Assembly (NCBI GenBank): GCA_038133505.1 | Contig: JAYPTI010000096.1 | Span: forward strand, 1-12,949 | Direction: 5' to 3' | DNA length: 12,949 bases | Source: JAYQUR01 sp038133505 | Lineage (GTDB): Bacteria; Pseudomonadota; Alphaproteobacteria; MPNO01; UBA830 | Shown here: positions 1 to 6,228 of the stretch, in pieces | How the letters are laid out: every line of letters begins with the position of its first letter | How positions within the stretch are numbered: the first letter of the stretch is position 1 | Made by a program: the position numbers and the translations under genes | Notes under the pieces: model-generated | The model's database searches: none | What the model was told of the DNA's origin: nothing | The model's input: only the letters and a program-made list of their open reading frames with translations

Positions 1-729
1 CAGTTCCACCAGTTCAGCCCCTTCGAGCGCCGCCGCGATGCGCCGGACGATGTCCTGCGAAGCGGTCTTGTCGCCCTGCCCCGCGATCACCGTCGTCGGC
101 GGAAGGTTTTCTCCGATCTCCGAAAAGATGTCTGCACGCGCCATCGCCCGCCACTGCGCGAGGTAGCCCTTCGGCCGCGTCCACGACGTCACCTCGATGC
201 CCTTTGCGACCGTCGCCGCGTCCGCAGTCGACGCCACCGACTTCGGCGCGTGGTCGCGGGCGTAATCCTCGACGCTCATCTCGGCCAGCATCTTCTCCCG
301 CGCGGCGACGATTTCCGCCTGGCGCTCGGCGCCGAGCGGGCCCGAGCCAATCACGGGCTGCGCCGGCACCATGCTCAGCACCCGGGCCGGATACGCCTTC
401 TGGAAGGCGGGCATCAGCGTCCCGCCGAAGGAATGGCCGACCATGTGCGCCGCCTCGATGCCGAGCGCGTCGAGGAACGCCGCCATCGCGCGCGTGTAGT
501 CGGCGACCGTCGGCGTACCGGGCGGCCAGTCGTCGGAGCCGCCGTAGCCCGGCGCGTCCCAGCCGACGACGCGGTAGCGATCCGAGAATTGCGCGTACTG
601 CGTTTCCCAGTTACGGCTGTTGCCGCCCATGCCGTGAATGAACACGAGCGCCGGGCCGGAACCGGCCTCTCGGTAACCCAGCGTCAGCCCGTCAGCCTGG
701 ACATGACGGAGCTCGGGAACGCCGCTCAT
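1..729 (-). CDS. alpha/beta hydrolase, 3' end cut by window edge
   Basis: Reading leftward from ATG at 729, an uninterrupted frame of 243 codons reaches base 1 with no stop, so the C-terminus lies outside the window. It is an alpha/beta-hydrolase-fold protein of the single-domain esterase/haloperoxidase/C-C hydrolase type. Visible features are the oxyanion-hole segment HGMGG (residues 32-36), the GWDAPGYGGSD strand-loop typical of the family, the nucleophile elbow GHSFGG with Ser100, and an acid candidate Asp220 in GQGDK. The catalytic His is expected in the missing part. The start codon overlaps the stop of the upstream hydrolase as ATGA (726-729), which implies translational coupling. There is no signal peptide, so it is probably cytoplasmic. 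The substrate cannot be told from sequence. Confidence 0.88.
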   Translation of the reverse strand, partial: MSGVPELRHVQADGLTLGYREAGSGPALVFIHGMGGNSRNWETQYAQFSDRYRVVGWDAPGYGGSDDWPPGTPTVADYTRAMAAFLDALGIEAAHMVGHSFGGTLMPAFQKAYPARVLSMVPAQPVIGSGPLGAERQAEIVAAREKMLAEMSVEDYARDHAPKSVASTADAATVAKGIEVTSWTRPKGYLAQWRAMARADIFSEIGENLPPTTVIAGQGDKTASQDIVRRIAAALEGAELVEL

Positions 730-1616
730 CCGAGCCCCAGCAACCTCCGTGCGGCGGCGAACAGGGCATTGTCCTCTTCCGCCAAGGCGCTCAGCGCCGT
801 GAAATGGTTGCGGCCGGGGAGTTCCAGCGTCTCCGCCTTGAGGCCCGCGTCGCGCCACGCCTCTGCCAACGCCGCTGCCTGGCGGTGGAACTCGTCCGAT
901 TCCGCGCCGCCATAGGCGACGATCCCCTCCCCTGTTGTCGTGGAGGAGAGAAACAGGGGGCTGAGGGGCGCGACATCGTCTGCCTTCAGCTGCACCGCAT
1001 CGTTCAGCGGCGTCAGCCGGATCGGCTCGATATCGAAGACGCCGCTGATCGGCAGCGATGCATGGACGAGGTCGGCGGGCAATCCTTCTTCGAACGACGG
1101 CCAGTCGGTCGCCGCCATCATGGCGGTGAGGTGCCCGCCCGCCGAATGGCCGGAGACGACGATCCGGCTCCGGTCGTAGCCGTAGGCCTCCGCCTCCCGC
1201 CAGAGATGCGCCAGCGCGCGCCGGCACTGGTCGGTCAACTCCGCGAGCGTCACCGCCGGGCAAAGGGCGTACTCGATGTTCGCGAACGCCGCGCCTGCCG
1301 CGTTGAGCGGTTCAGCGAGGAACTCGAACCCTTCCTTGTCGTTCCACTGCCAGTACCCGCCATGGATGAAAGCGAACAGCGGCGCGCCGTCCGCTCCTGA
1401 TGCATTCGGGGGCAGGAACAGGTCGAGGCGTTCACGCGGGTGCGGCCCGTAGGCAACATCGAGATGCTTGCGCGTGGCTGCGGCCCGGTAGGCGTCGGAC
1501 TTCGCCGTCTGGTCGGCCTTGATGGCGTCCCGCTCCGCTTCGGGCGTCAGCGCCCGGTTGTTGTACTGGGCGTAAAGCGCCTCGGCGTCGTAATTCCGAT
1601 AGACGGGTTCGGCCAT
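726..1616 (-). CDS. alpha/beta hydrolase, kynurenine formamidase (arylformamidase)-like
   Basis: This 296-residue cytoplasmic hydrolase resembles the arylformamidase/carboxylesterase group. It shows HGGYW (85-89, oxyanion hole), GHSAGG with nucleophile Ser158, an acidic stretch GGAESDEF (Glu239/Asp241 candidates) and NHF with His271 near the C-terminus. HGGxW plus a late NHF is typical of kynurenine formamidases and related amidohydrolytic esterases. No other kynurenine gene is nearby, so the substrate is open. I chose ATG 1616 because a perfect AGGAGG lies four bases upstream; an in-frame ATG 12 codons earlier has no such site. It is followed by a second hydrolase with ATGA overlap. Transcription may come by read-through from the PEP-CTERM genes 110 bases upstream, or from a weak sigma-70-like pair (TTGGTG, 17 bases, TTAACT) at 1641-1669. 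Confidence 0.9.
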   Translation of the reverse strand: MAEPVYRNYDAEALYAQYNNRALTPEAERDAIKADQTAKSDAYRAAATRKHLDVAYGPHPRERLDLFLPPNASGADGAPLFAFIHGGYWQWNDKEGFEFLAEPLNAAGAAFANIEYALCPAVTLAELTDQCRRALAHLWREAEAYGYDRSRIVVSGHSAGGHLTAMMAATDWPSFEEGLPADLVHASLPISGVFDIEPIRLTPLNDAVQLKADDVAPLSPLFLSSTTTGEGIVAYGGAESDEFHRQAAALAEAWRDAGLKAETLELPGRNHFTALSALAEEDNALFAAARRLLGLG

Positions 1617-1620
1617 GTCA

Positions 1621-1626
1621 CCTCCT
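1621..1626 (-). promoter_or_regulatory. Shine-Dalgarno site fixing the hydrolase start
   Basis: On the minus strand AGGAGG precedes the ATG at 1616 by four bases (TGAC). It is the strongest ribosome binding site in the window and decides this start over the in-frame ATG at 1652. Confidence 0.8.
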
Positions 1627-1666
1627 GTCGTTTCGCCCCCAGTTAACCGCACGCTCTCCGGCGCAC

Positions 1667-1700
1667 CAAACGAAAACGGCGGCTACGAATGCATGCCGCT
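1667..1700 (-). terminator. weak terminator candidate after the PEP-CTERM genes
   Basis: Downstream of the second PEP-CTERM stop (1727), the minus strand can form GCGGC/GCCGC (5 bp, 11-base loop, 1679-1699) followed by GTTTTCGTTT. The stem is short and the loop large, so termination would be inefficient at best. The alternative is read-through into the hydrolase pair. Confidence 0.28.
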
Positions 1701-1726
1701 AAATTTCGCCTGCCGTCTCGGCCGGT

Positions 1727-2263
1727 TCAAATGCGGCGGCGTTTCCGAAGGGCAAGGGCGAGAAGCCCTCCGCCAAGAAGAAGCGCCGGTACCGGCTCCG
1801 GTGCCGTGACCGTCTCCTGGATCTCGATGTCGAAATGATAGGTCGGCAACCCGACGAAGAGCGAACTCCACGACACGGTCACGGAAGAATCCGTGAAGGA
1901 GGTTACCCCGCCGCCAAAGCCCGAGACCTGAGTAAGTCCGGTAACGGGACCGCCGCCTGCAATCGACGAAATCGTGAGCTCGACGTCGGAAACGACGCTG
2001 TCGGAGAACTTGAAGGGCACAAACGTGAAGCTGCTGTCGTCCGAGCCGAAGTTCGGAAAAACGATGCCGTAATCGACACCGCCGAAATTGCTTGAAACGA
2101 AGGTCGACGGTGCGGATATGGTGACGCTCTGGTTCATGACCGTGTTCCCGCCGACGGTTATCAGAACATCGACGTCCGTGCCGATCACCGATGCCTTTGC
2201 AGGCGACATAGTCGCCAACGATAAAGCCATCCAGATCAGCATGCTTCTTATTGATTTAGGCAT
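1727..2263 (-). CDS. PEP-CTERM sorting domain protein, 178 aa
   Basis: This is a secreted protein of unknown function with a tripartite exosortase tail. An N-terminal signal peptide (residues 1 to about 24, ending AKA-S) is followed by a Ser/Thr/Val/Gly-rich beta-strand region with only one Met after residue 40. The C-terminus has the PEP motif APEPVP (154-159), a hydrophobic LLLGGGLLALAL stretch, and the basic end RKRRRI. This is the classic arrangement recognised by exosortase (EpsH/XrtA type), which processes such proteins at the envelope alongside exopolysaccharide export. The ribosome binding site is weak (AAAGAGAATGAGTA before ATG). It lies 127 bases downstream of another PEP-CTERM gene on the same strand and may share its sigma-54 promoter. 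No exosortase gene is in the window. The body matches no domain I recognise. Confidence 0.88.
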   Translation of the reverse strand: MPKSIRSMLIWMALSLATMSPAKASVIGTDVDVLITVGGNTVMNQSVTISAPSTFVSSNFGGVDYGIVFPNFGSDDSSFTFVPFKFSDSVVSDVELTISSIAGGGPVTGLTQVSGFGGGVTSFTDSSVTVSWSSLFVGLPTYHFDIEIQETVTAPEPVPALLLGGGLLALALRKRRRI

Positions 2264-2340
2264 TACTCATTCTCTTTTCGGTTAGCCCCTGCGACAGCAA
2301 CTTGCGCCGATGCTGGCAATTCGAGGCTTGTAGATAATTT

Positions 2341-2370
2341 CGATGCGTCGGCCCGGCGGCCACCGCATCG
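2341..2370 (-). other. stem-loop between the two PEP-CTERM genes
   Basis: A perfect 7-bp outer stem (CGATGCG/CGCATCG) encloses an inner GGCC/GGCC stem, giving a stable interrupted hairpin 21 bases after the stop of the upstream PEP-CTERM gene. On the minus strand it is followed by AAATTATCT, not a T-run, so it is not a canonical intrinsic terminator. It could act as an RNA-processing or 3'-end stabilising hairpin that sets different amounts of the two mRNAs. Confidence 0.5.
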
Positions 2371-2390
2371 TTTCACCTGAATGTCAGTCG

Positions 2391-3302
2391 TTAACGGCGC
2401 CGCCGGCGCATCCCTGCGAAGGCCAGGAGACCGCCGCTGATCACGAGCAGCGCGCCCGGCTCGGAAACCTCCACTTCGGCGTTTTCGATAGTGTAGAGGG
2501 CGGCGCGCGTAAAGTTCTCGTCGGAGAAGACCGACGCGACCGATAGACCGTCCGAATTCGCGACATTGTCGAGCGAAGTCTGGGTCCCGACGATTTCGAG
2601 GCCACCCGAGAACAGCGAGAACTGGGCATCGATCTCGTTCGTCCCGGCAGCATGGGTGATCGACAGAAGAATCTGGTCGGCACCGGGGTTGGACGTCAGT
2701 AGCGGGTCGAGCGCAAAGCAATCGAACGTCTCGAGACCGACCCCGTTGAAATCGAGTCCCTGGAACAATACGCCGAGGGTTCCCGTAGAGTTGGTCCGGC
2801 GGACTTCGAGTAGCATCCGGTCGTTACCGCCATATGGATTCGATCCGGAGAAATCCTCGATGCGGACGCCGAAGGCTTCTCCGGGGTTCGCCGGCAGGAT
2901 GGTGAGGTCGAGCAGGCTGCTCACCGTCCAGTCGGAAGCCGCATCGAGTACAGCGCTGCTGGTCGGACTGGTCGAACGGTTGCGCCGGATCCGGTTGAAC
3001 AGGCGCGCGTCACCGTTCGGATTGGACGTCAAGACACCGAGCGCGCTGTCCGCCAGCAGCTTGCCCGTACCGGGCTCGCTGAACCCGGCGCCGGTCACGG
3101 AGTAGGTTCCGCCTGGGCCAAGGACGCCATCGTCGGGTCCTGTCGGTGGAGCGCTGCCGTCAGTGAACGAATCCCGGAAGATTTCGCCGCCGTTCTTGTT
3201 GATAAAGAACTCGTCGAACGAGAAAACCGTCGCCTGCGCGCCGGTGCTGAGGATGATCGAACCGGCTGCGGCTGCGAGAATCGTTTTCAGCGAATGTTTC
3301 AT
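2391..3302 (-). CDS. PEP-CTERM sorting domain protein, 303 aa
   Basis: This is a secreted protein with a signal peptide (about 1-24, LSTGAQA-T) and a C-terminal exosortase signal: SEPGALL (280-286), a hydrophobic helix, and a final RRRRR. The proline motif is the SEPG variant, not VPEP. The body (25-275) is rich in Gly, Asn, Asp, Ser and Thr. It opens with FSFDEFFINKNGGEIFRDSF and contains repeated beta-strand-like segments, consistent with a lectin/jelly-roll style surface domain, but I cannot assign a Pfam family. It has one cysteine. The start at 3302 has AAGGGGAAGG upstream. Its leader contains a sigma-54 promoter, so expression should need RpoN and an enhancer-binding activator. In many PEP-CTERM genomes that activator is PrsR, paired with PrsK. 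Probable role: exopolysaccharide- or biofilm-associated surface protein. Confidence 0.88.
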   Translation of the reverse strand: MKHSLKTILAAAAGSIILSTGAQATVFSFDEFFINKNGGEIFRDSFTDGSAPPTGPDDGVLGPGGTYSVTGAGFSEPGTGKLLADSALGVLTSNPNGDARLFNRIRRNRSTSPTSSAVLDAASDWTVSSLLDLTILPANPGEAFGVRIEDFSGSNPYGGNDRMLLEVRRTNSTGTLGVLFQGLDFNGVGLETFDCFALDPLLTSNPGADQILLSITHAAGTNEIDAQFSLFSGGLEIVGTQTSLDNVANSDGLSVASVFSDENFTRAALYTIENAEVEVSEPGALLVISGGLLAFAGMRRRRR

Positions 3303-3363
3303 ATATGCCTTCCCCTTGGTGAGACGGGTTCATTGCCCGTCGTGTATATGCGCCGGTTTCATG

Positions 3364-3380
3364 AGCAATTTTTATGCCAA
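3364..3380 (-). promoter_or_regulatory. sigma-54 (RpoN) -24/-12 promoter
   Basis: The minus strand reads TTGGCATAAAAATTGCT, against the consensus YTGGCACGRNNNTTGCW. The invariant GG (3378-3377, -25/-24) and GC (3366-3365, -13/-12) are present with exact 12-base spacing. Only the C and G just after TGGCA differ. The predicted start is near 3353, giving a 5' leader of about 50 bases before the PEP-CTERM ATG at 3302. It points toward that gene, and no sigma-70 element competes at the same place. Confidence 0.75.
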
Positions 3381-3389
3381 TCCCGAATC

Positions 3390-3406
3390 CCGTTGGGTTT
3401 CAACGG
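3390..3406. repeat. inverted repeat upstream of the sigma-54 promoter
   Basis: CCGTTG-GGTTT-CAACGG is a perfect 6-bp inverted repeat located about -37 to -53 relative to the predicted sigma-54 start. It could be a regulator site, though it is closer than usual for an enhancer-binding protein. A second looser pair, GATGCG/CGCATC, lies farther out (3406-3437). Confidence 0.35.
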
Positions 3407-3490
3407 ATGCGGGAACCGCTAACGGACGCAGCGCATCGGAAGTGTAAAAAAATCCGACATTCCGGGGCCTTATGAGAGGATGCGCCAAAA

Positions 3491-3518
3491 TTTGCACTTG
3501 CAAATAATTTTATTTGCA
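3491..3518. promoter_or_regulatory. overlapping palindromes, probable MarR-type operator
   Basis: TTTGCA-CT-TGCAAA (3491-3504) is a perfect 6-bp inverted repeat with a 2-base centre. It shares its right half with a second perfect palindrome, TGCAAATAA-TT-TTATTTGCA (3499-3518). The result is three half-sites in 28 bases in an AT-rich island. Many MarR-family proteins bind TTGCA/TGCAA-type palindromes. The second gene of this operon encodes a MarR protein, so autoregulation is the simple reading. The divergent sigma-54 promoter is about 110 bases away. Confidence 0.6.
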
Positions 3519-3526
3519 GTTACAAC
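3498..3526 (+). promoter_or_regulatory. sigma-70-like promoter for the monooxygenase operon
   Basis: TTGCAA (3498-3503, 4 of 6) and TACAAC (3521-3526, 4 of 6) are separated by 17 bases, with a predicted start near 3533. The -35 box and spacer are covered by the TTTGCA/TGCAAA palindromes, the arrangement expected for repression by occlusion. Confidence 0.45.
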
Positions 3527-3567
3527 TTTCTTTAACGACAACGCCAACCGGCATAGGGAGATGCGCC

Positions 3568-4644
3568 ATGGCTATCGATTTCGGCTACTTCACGCTGTCC
3601 GACAACCACTATCCGGACAACCCGCGGTCCGCGAGCGACTTCGTGCTGGAGATCCGCGAACAGGCGATTCTCGCCGACAAGCTCGGCTATCAATCGGCCT
3701 GGATCGGCGAACATCACTTCGATCGCCTCGGCGTCAACTCGCGGCCCGACATCCTGCTCGCGAGCATCATTCCCGAAACCGAGAACATCCGCTTCGCGCC
3801 TGCCGTGAACGTTCTGCCGCTCCACCACCCCATCCATGTCGCCGAAGCATGGGCGACGCTCGACCTGCTGTCGGGCGGGCGCGTCGACTTCGCCACAGGC
3901 CGCGGTTACGACCAGGCGGAATACGAGCCCTTCGGCGCCGCTTTCATGAAATCGGCCGAGATGTTCGACGAAGGCATGGACGTGCTGCTGAAGGCGTGGA
4001 CCGAGCCCGGCTTCTGGTCGCACCACGGCAAGTATTACAAGATCGACGACATGTCGATCACGCCCAAGCCGATCCAGAACCCGATCCCGTTCTACGTCGC
4101 CTCGTTCTCCGAGACATCGTCGAAGATGGCCGCGAGGAAGGGCCACAACATCATCTACGCACCGTTCGCGGCATCGATGGTCTACGGTAGCCTCGACGCG
4201 GCCGTGGACAGCTACCGCAACAACTGCGTCAACGAGGGCAACAAGCCCGGCCGCGCGATGTGCAGCTATTTCATCCATATCGGCGATACGCCGGAGGAAG
4301 ACGATCTCGGCCGCGAGGCGATGATGGCCTACTTCAAGCACTGCGTGCTCCGCGCTTTCCCGGACGACCCGTCGACGATGCCGCCGACCATGCACTACTT
4401 CCTCAAGATCAACGAGATCCTGCGGAACATGGAAAAGGACAAGCTGTCGTCGAACTCCGTCCTGCTCGGCAACTCGGCCCAGATCACCGAGAAGCTGAAA
4501 GAGGTCGAGGCGGCCGGTATCGAGGAATGCATCCTCTACTTCAACGTCGGCAACAAGCCGCACTCGCTCGTGAAAGAGCAGATGCACAAGTTCATGGAAG
4601 AGGTTGCGCCGAATTTCGAGAAGTACCAGATCGCGGCAGAGTGA
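3568..4644 (+). CDS. LLM-class flavin-dependent monooxygenase (luciferase-like)
   Basis: This 358-residue protein of the bacterial luciferase-like superfamily has a TIM-barrel fold and uses reduced FMN and O2 to oxidise an organic substrate. Family marks include WIGEHHF (45-51), LPLHHPIHVAE (83-93) and SGGRVDFATGRGYD (102-115), followed by KYYKIDDMSITPKPIQNPIPFYVAS, which forms the flavin-binding region. Length is normal for the family. I chose ATG 3568 because GGGAG lies 7 bases upstream and MAIDFGYFTLSD is a natural family N-terminus; an in-frame ATG at 3514 falls inside the operator and promoter region. It is cytoplasmic, with no membrane segments. A MarR regulator follows after 7 bases, so the two form an operon. 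The substrate is unknown; alkanes, sulfonates and xenobiotics are typical of the class. A partner flavin reductase is not present in the window. Confidence 0.93.
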   Translation: MAIDFGYFTLSDNHYPDNPRSASDFVLEIREQAILADKLGYQSAWIGEHHFDRLGVNSRPDILLASIIPETENIRFAPAVNVLPLHHPIHVAEAWATLDLLSGGRVDFATGRGYDQAEYEPFGAAFMKSAEMFDEGMDVLLKAWTEPGFWSHHGKYYKIDDMSITPKPIQNPIPFYVASFSETSSKMAARKGHNIIYAPFAASMVYGSLDAAVDSYRNNCVNEGNKPGRAMCSYFIHIGDTPEEDDLGREAMMAYFKHCVLRAFPDDPSTMPPTMHYFLKINEILRNMEKDKLSSNSVLLGNSAQITEKLKEVEAAGIEECILYFNVGNKPHSLVKEQMHKFMEEVAPNFEKYQIAAE

Positions 4645-4651
4645 CGCCTCG

Positions 4652-5110
4652 ATGGCAATGGAACTCGGCACCTACCTCCCCTATCTGGTCAATCGCGTCG
4701 GCCAGCGGTTCATCGCGCGCATCACGCCGGTGCTCAACGAGGAAGGCGTCGACGTCCAGATGTGGCGCGTGCTGATAGCTCTCTATCAGCACGGCGCCCG
4801 TCCGGTCGGCGCCCTCGCCGACGTGACCAGCATCAACCTGTCGACGCTGTCTCGGCTGATTGGCCGGATGGAAGGGAAGAAACTGGTCGAGCGCTGGCGC
4901 GGCGAGGACGCGCGCTCGGTCATCGTCGGCCTGACCCCGGAAGGCCGGGCCGTGACCGAGCGGATCGTACCGGTTGCCGCGGAACTGGAAACCGAGGCAA
5001 CCGACGATTTTTCCGAAGCCGAACTCGCAACGCTGCGCCAGCTTCTGAACAAGCTGTACGGCGGGATGTCCGAAGAGACCGTCGACAAGGAAACCCGCCT
5101 GGCGGGGTAG
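4652..5110 (+). CDS. MarR-family transcriptional regulator
   Basis: This is a 152-residue winged-helix regulator. Helices for dimerisation at the N-terminus (1-40) lead into the HTH: DVTSINLSTLSRLIGRMEGKKLVER (57-81), with recognition helix about 63-74. The wing RGEDARSVIVGLTPEG (83-98) contains the family's D-x-R-S (Asp86, Arg88). A C-terminal dimer helix follows. MarR proteins usually repress their own operon and release DNA on binding small phenolic or lipophilic ligands. It begins 7 bases after the monooxygenase stop and is therefore co-transcribed. The palindromes at 3491-3518 are the likely operator. The start could equally be ATG 4658, since the ribosome site is weak for both. Confidence 0.92.
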   Translation: MAMELGTYLPYLVNRVGQRFIARITPVLNEEGVDVQMWRVLIALYQHGARPVGALADVTSINLSTLSRLIGRMEGKKLVERWRGEDARSVIVGLTPEGRAVTERIVPVAAELETEATDDFSEAELATLRQLLNKLYGGMSEETVDKETRLAG

Positions 5111-5136
5111 CGGACGTCAATCAGACCAAACGGTTT

Positions 5137-5167
5137 AGGGGCGGGTCAGAGACCCGCCCTTCTTTGT
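5137..5167 (+). terminator. Rho-independent terminator of the monooxygenase-marR operon
   Basis: A perfect 9-bp stem GGGCGGGTC/GACCCGCCC (5139-5147 and 5151-5159) with a 3-base AGA loop is followed by TTCTTTGT. It lies 28 bases after the marR-type stop. There is no T-run on the other strand, so it serves only the plus-strand operon. Confidence 0.88.
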
Positions 5168-5178
5168 CACGTCATTGC

Positions 5179-5234
5179 GGGCCGGTCCCCCGGGTCCCGC
5201 ATACGCCGGCCCGAGCGCAAGCTTAGACCGGCCC
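5179..5234. repeat. GC-rich inverted repeat in the convergent intergenic region
   Basis: GGGCCGGTC (5179-5187) and GACCGGCCC (5226-5234) form a perfect 9-bp inverted repeat around 38 bases that include CCCGGG and GCCGGC. It sits between two convergent genes, downstream of the minus-strand hydrolase. It could be a loose terminator or a degenerate copy of a dispersed intergenic repeat. No tail of Ts is present. Confidence 0.35.
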
Positions 5235-5248
5235 CTACGCTGGTTGTT

Positions 5249-6115
5249 TCAACCCAGATGCATCGCGAAAAACGGCAGCAGCGGCTCGACGGATGACGGC
5301 CCGCCGCGGCCTTCCTGCGCAATGTAGGCGACGTCGCAGTCGCCGCCCGCCGCCCGGTAGAGCGCGGCCAGCCGTTCGGGCTCGTTGAGATCGCCGGCAT
5401 AGTCCGGATCGCGGTAGTCGTGAACCGGATCGGGACGGCCCTGCACCCAGATCGCCGGCGGCGTCAGCACCTTTTCGCCGGCCTCCAGGATCGTGACGGG
5501 ATTGCCTTCGCGCATGGTTTCCTCGTCGACCCAGTAGGTGTCGTGGCGCTCTGGCAGATCGCCGACCCAGCCCGGAGGATCGTCGCTCGCCCGCGCCGCC
5601 AGCGCGTGGCGGTAGCGCGACAGCGGATTGATCACCGGCCACAGCATGCCGACGCATTTCACCGTCGCGTCGATCCCCGCCGACTCTCCTGGGCCGCCCC
5701 CCAGGGGAATTTCCGCGTAGCGCGGGTCGTCCGGTTTCATTGCCGCGAGCAGCGCCAGATGCCCCCCGCTCGACTGGCCGCAACTTGCGACGCGCGATGC
5801 GTCGAGCCCGAGATCTGCCGCGTTCTTCTTGACCCAGCGCACAGCGTAATTGATGTCGGCGAGCGACGACGGGTAGCGGTCTTCCGCCTGGCGAAAATCG
5901 ATCGCCGCGGCGGCGTAGCCGTTCTCGGCGAGCATGACGTCGCGGTCCTCGCAGGTCGTCAGGTCCCCGATGCACCAGGCGCCGCCGTGAATGTCGACGA
6001 TCACGGGATGCGGCCCCTCGCCCGCGGGCCGGAACAGCCGCAGCTTCAGCGCCCGGTCGCCGTGATGGAGATAGTCGAAATCCTCGGTCGCGATACCTGC
6101 CGTTTTCGTCGCCAT
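5249..6115 (-). CDS. alpha/beta hydrolase, HSL/esterase type, unusual active site
   Basis: This 288-residue protein is of the hormone-sensitive-lipase-like branch, with HGGAW (43-47, oxyanion hole), ENGYAAAAIDFRQAED, GQSSGG with nucleophile Ser115, and an acid candidate Asp229 in GRPDPVHDY. The usual triad His should follow in a GxxH context some 30-40 residues after the Asp. Here the matching stretch is QEGRGGPSSVEP, with no His. The only later histidines are His232 and His286. Either the triad is rewired or the protein is not a standard esterase. AGGAGG five bases before the ATG at 6115 fixes the start. It is divergent from the V4R gene across a 113-base gap. There is no signal peptide. Confidence 0.88.
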   Translation of the reverse strand: MATKTAGIATEDFDYLHHGDRALKLRLFRPAGEGPHPVIVDIHGGAWCIGDLTTCEDRDVMLAENGYAAAAIDFRQAEDRYPSSLADINYAVRWVKKNAADLGLDASRVASCGQSSGGHLALLAAMKPDDPRYAEIPLGGGPGESAGIDATVKCVGMLWPVINPLSRYRHALAARASDDPPGWVGDLPERHDTYWVDEETMREGNPVTILEAGEKVLTPPAIWVQGRPDPVHDYRDPDYAGDLNEPERLAALYRAAGGDCDVAYIAQEGRGGPSSVEPLLPFFAMHLG

Positions 6116-6120
6116 GGCGA

Positions 6121-6126
6121 CCTCCT
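6121..6126 (-). promoter_or_regulatory. Shine-Dalgarno site of the HSL-type hydrolase
   Basis: The minus strand reads AGGAGG-TCGCC-ATG, a consensus site at ideal spacing. It supports the start at 6115 over a longer overlapping frame that begins near 6230. Confidence 0.8.
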
Positions 6127-6228
6127 ACTGTTCTGTCTGAAAAAAACTCTAGGGACCTCTCGGTAGCGAGTCCATCGCCGTGCCGCCCAAGGGATTCCTT
6201 GCGGGGATTCGTGATATAGACGCAAGAC

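Noticed and set aside
2264..2390. A second sigma-54-like site (CGGCGCAAGTTGCT) before the 178-residue PEP-CTERM gene
   Set aside because: The GG and GC elements are 10 bases apart where 12 are needed, and sigma-54 tolerates spacing changes poorly.
3532..4671. Long open frame on the minus strand opposite the luciferase-like gene
   Set aside because: It is a mirror of the plus-strand gene's GC-rich third positions. Its protein is Val/Arg/His-rich with no family motif, while the plus strand encodes a clear flavin monooxygenase.
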